Made by a program: the position numbers and the translations under genes
Source: Halopiger djelfimassiliensis
Lineage (GTDB): Archaea > Halobacteriota > Halobacteria > Halobacteriales > Natrialbaceae
Assembly: GCF_000455365.1 (NCBI RefSeq)
Contig: NZ_HG315687.1
Span: 1-64,000, forward strand
Length of the DNA stretch: 64,000 nt
Direction: 5' to 3'
Shown: in pieces, positions 63,863-64,000 of the stretch
Position numbering within the stretch: the stretch's first letter is position 1
How the letters are laid out: every line of letters begins with the position of its first letter
The notes under the pieces: model-generated
What the model was told of the DNA's origin: nothing
Databases searched by the model: none
The model's input: the letters and a program-made list of their open reading frames with translations, nothing else

Positions 63863-63983
63863 TATCCTAACGTTCTTTAGGATAGATTGCGTACCGCACG
63901 GATGCGCACGAAAGTGCGCATGAGCCGGAGTGCCTGGTTGGTGCCGCGCACTCCGGCTCGGACACACGCCCCCGCGGAGCGGG
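63863..63983 (+). ncRNA. Densely folded sequence at the right edge
   Basis: Five perfect-arm hairpins follow one another: 63863-63869/63878-63884, 63888-63891/63895-63898, ATGCGCAC-GAAA-GTGCGCAT (63902-63921, a GNRA tetraloop), a 12-bp helix 63922-63933/63948-63959, and 63971-63975/63979-63983. The GAAA loop favours the plus strand. Such density is unusual here and could be a structured RNA or the leader of a stable-RNA operon continuing past 64000. No family is recognised, and the right part is cut by the window. Confidence 0.4.
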
Positions 63984-64000
63984 AGCAATCCACCATTGGC

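Overview
The window comes from a haloarchaeon (class Halobacteria; a Natrialbales-like genus is my guess). The signs are GC-rich DNA with strong G/C third-position bias, highly acidic proteins, promoters with a TATA element about 26 nt before a start codon (leaderless transcripts), and many small proteins of haloarchaea-only families (HalOD1, DUF5783/5784/5786/5789, DUF6757, DUF7130, DUF7260, DUF7551, DUF7556; these DUF names are recalled, not searched). It reads as chromosomal core with small accessory patches. I see no insertion sequence, CRISPR array or prophage.

Layout. 1-12.5 kb: a possible structured RNA, an XPD/DinG-type Fe-S helicase, a tRNA-like element without a usable anticodon loop, many small haloarchaeal proteins, a PHP phosphoesterase, a ferredoxin, an MFS transporter and a Tat lipoprotein. 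11.5-22.7 kb: a tetrapyrrole and nitrogen block with hemB, an AmtB-GlnK fusion preceded by a tiny overlapping ORF, hemL, a quinol-type NO reductase, a truncated haemoglobin, hemC, uroporphyrinogen-III methyltransferase and hemD. 22.7-32.8 kb: a CapA-like lipoprotein, a DHH nuclease, a second PHP protein, a DUF7551/DUF7260 pair behind two DtxR-type iron-regulator boxes, NifU, a ketopantoate reductase and two rubredoxin-like DUF7130 proteins around an alpha/beta hydrolase. 32.9-38.4 kb: the DP2 subunit of DNA polymerase D, split by an intein, with an upstream PPC-domain gene. 38.7-44.9 kb: a five-gene peptide-type ABC importer. 45-53 kb: small genes, a CBS protein overlapping glycyl-tRNA synthetase, a decayed tspO and the Hef helicase-nuclease. 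53-64 kb: a two-domain multicopper oxidase, an SSCA1-family zinc-ribbon protein, an acetyltransferase, malate dehydrogenase, a P450 divergent from a Bat-type regulator, a pilin fused to a bactofilin-like beta-helix, a ferredoxin, a methyltransferase, a PiT-type transporter, UspA, and a strongly folded sequence at the right edge.

How the genes may work together. Ammonium import feeds glutamate, which HemL, HemB, HemC and HemD convert to uroporphyrinogen III; the methyltransferase diverts this to siroheme and cobamides. NO reductase and the globin use haem and probably form a nitrosative-stress or denitrification module; both promoters carry a GAAC-N2-GTTC palindrome. DP2, Hef, the DHH protein and the Fe-S helicase serve replication and repair. 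The least explained parts are the iron-box DUF7551/DUF7260 locus, the tRNA-like element, the two structured RNA candidates and the pilin/beta-helix fusion.
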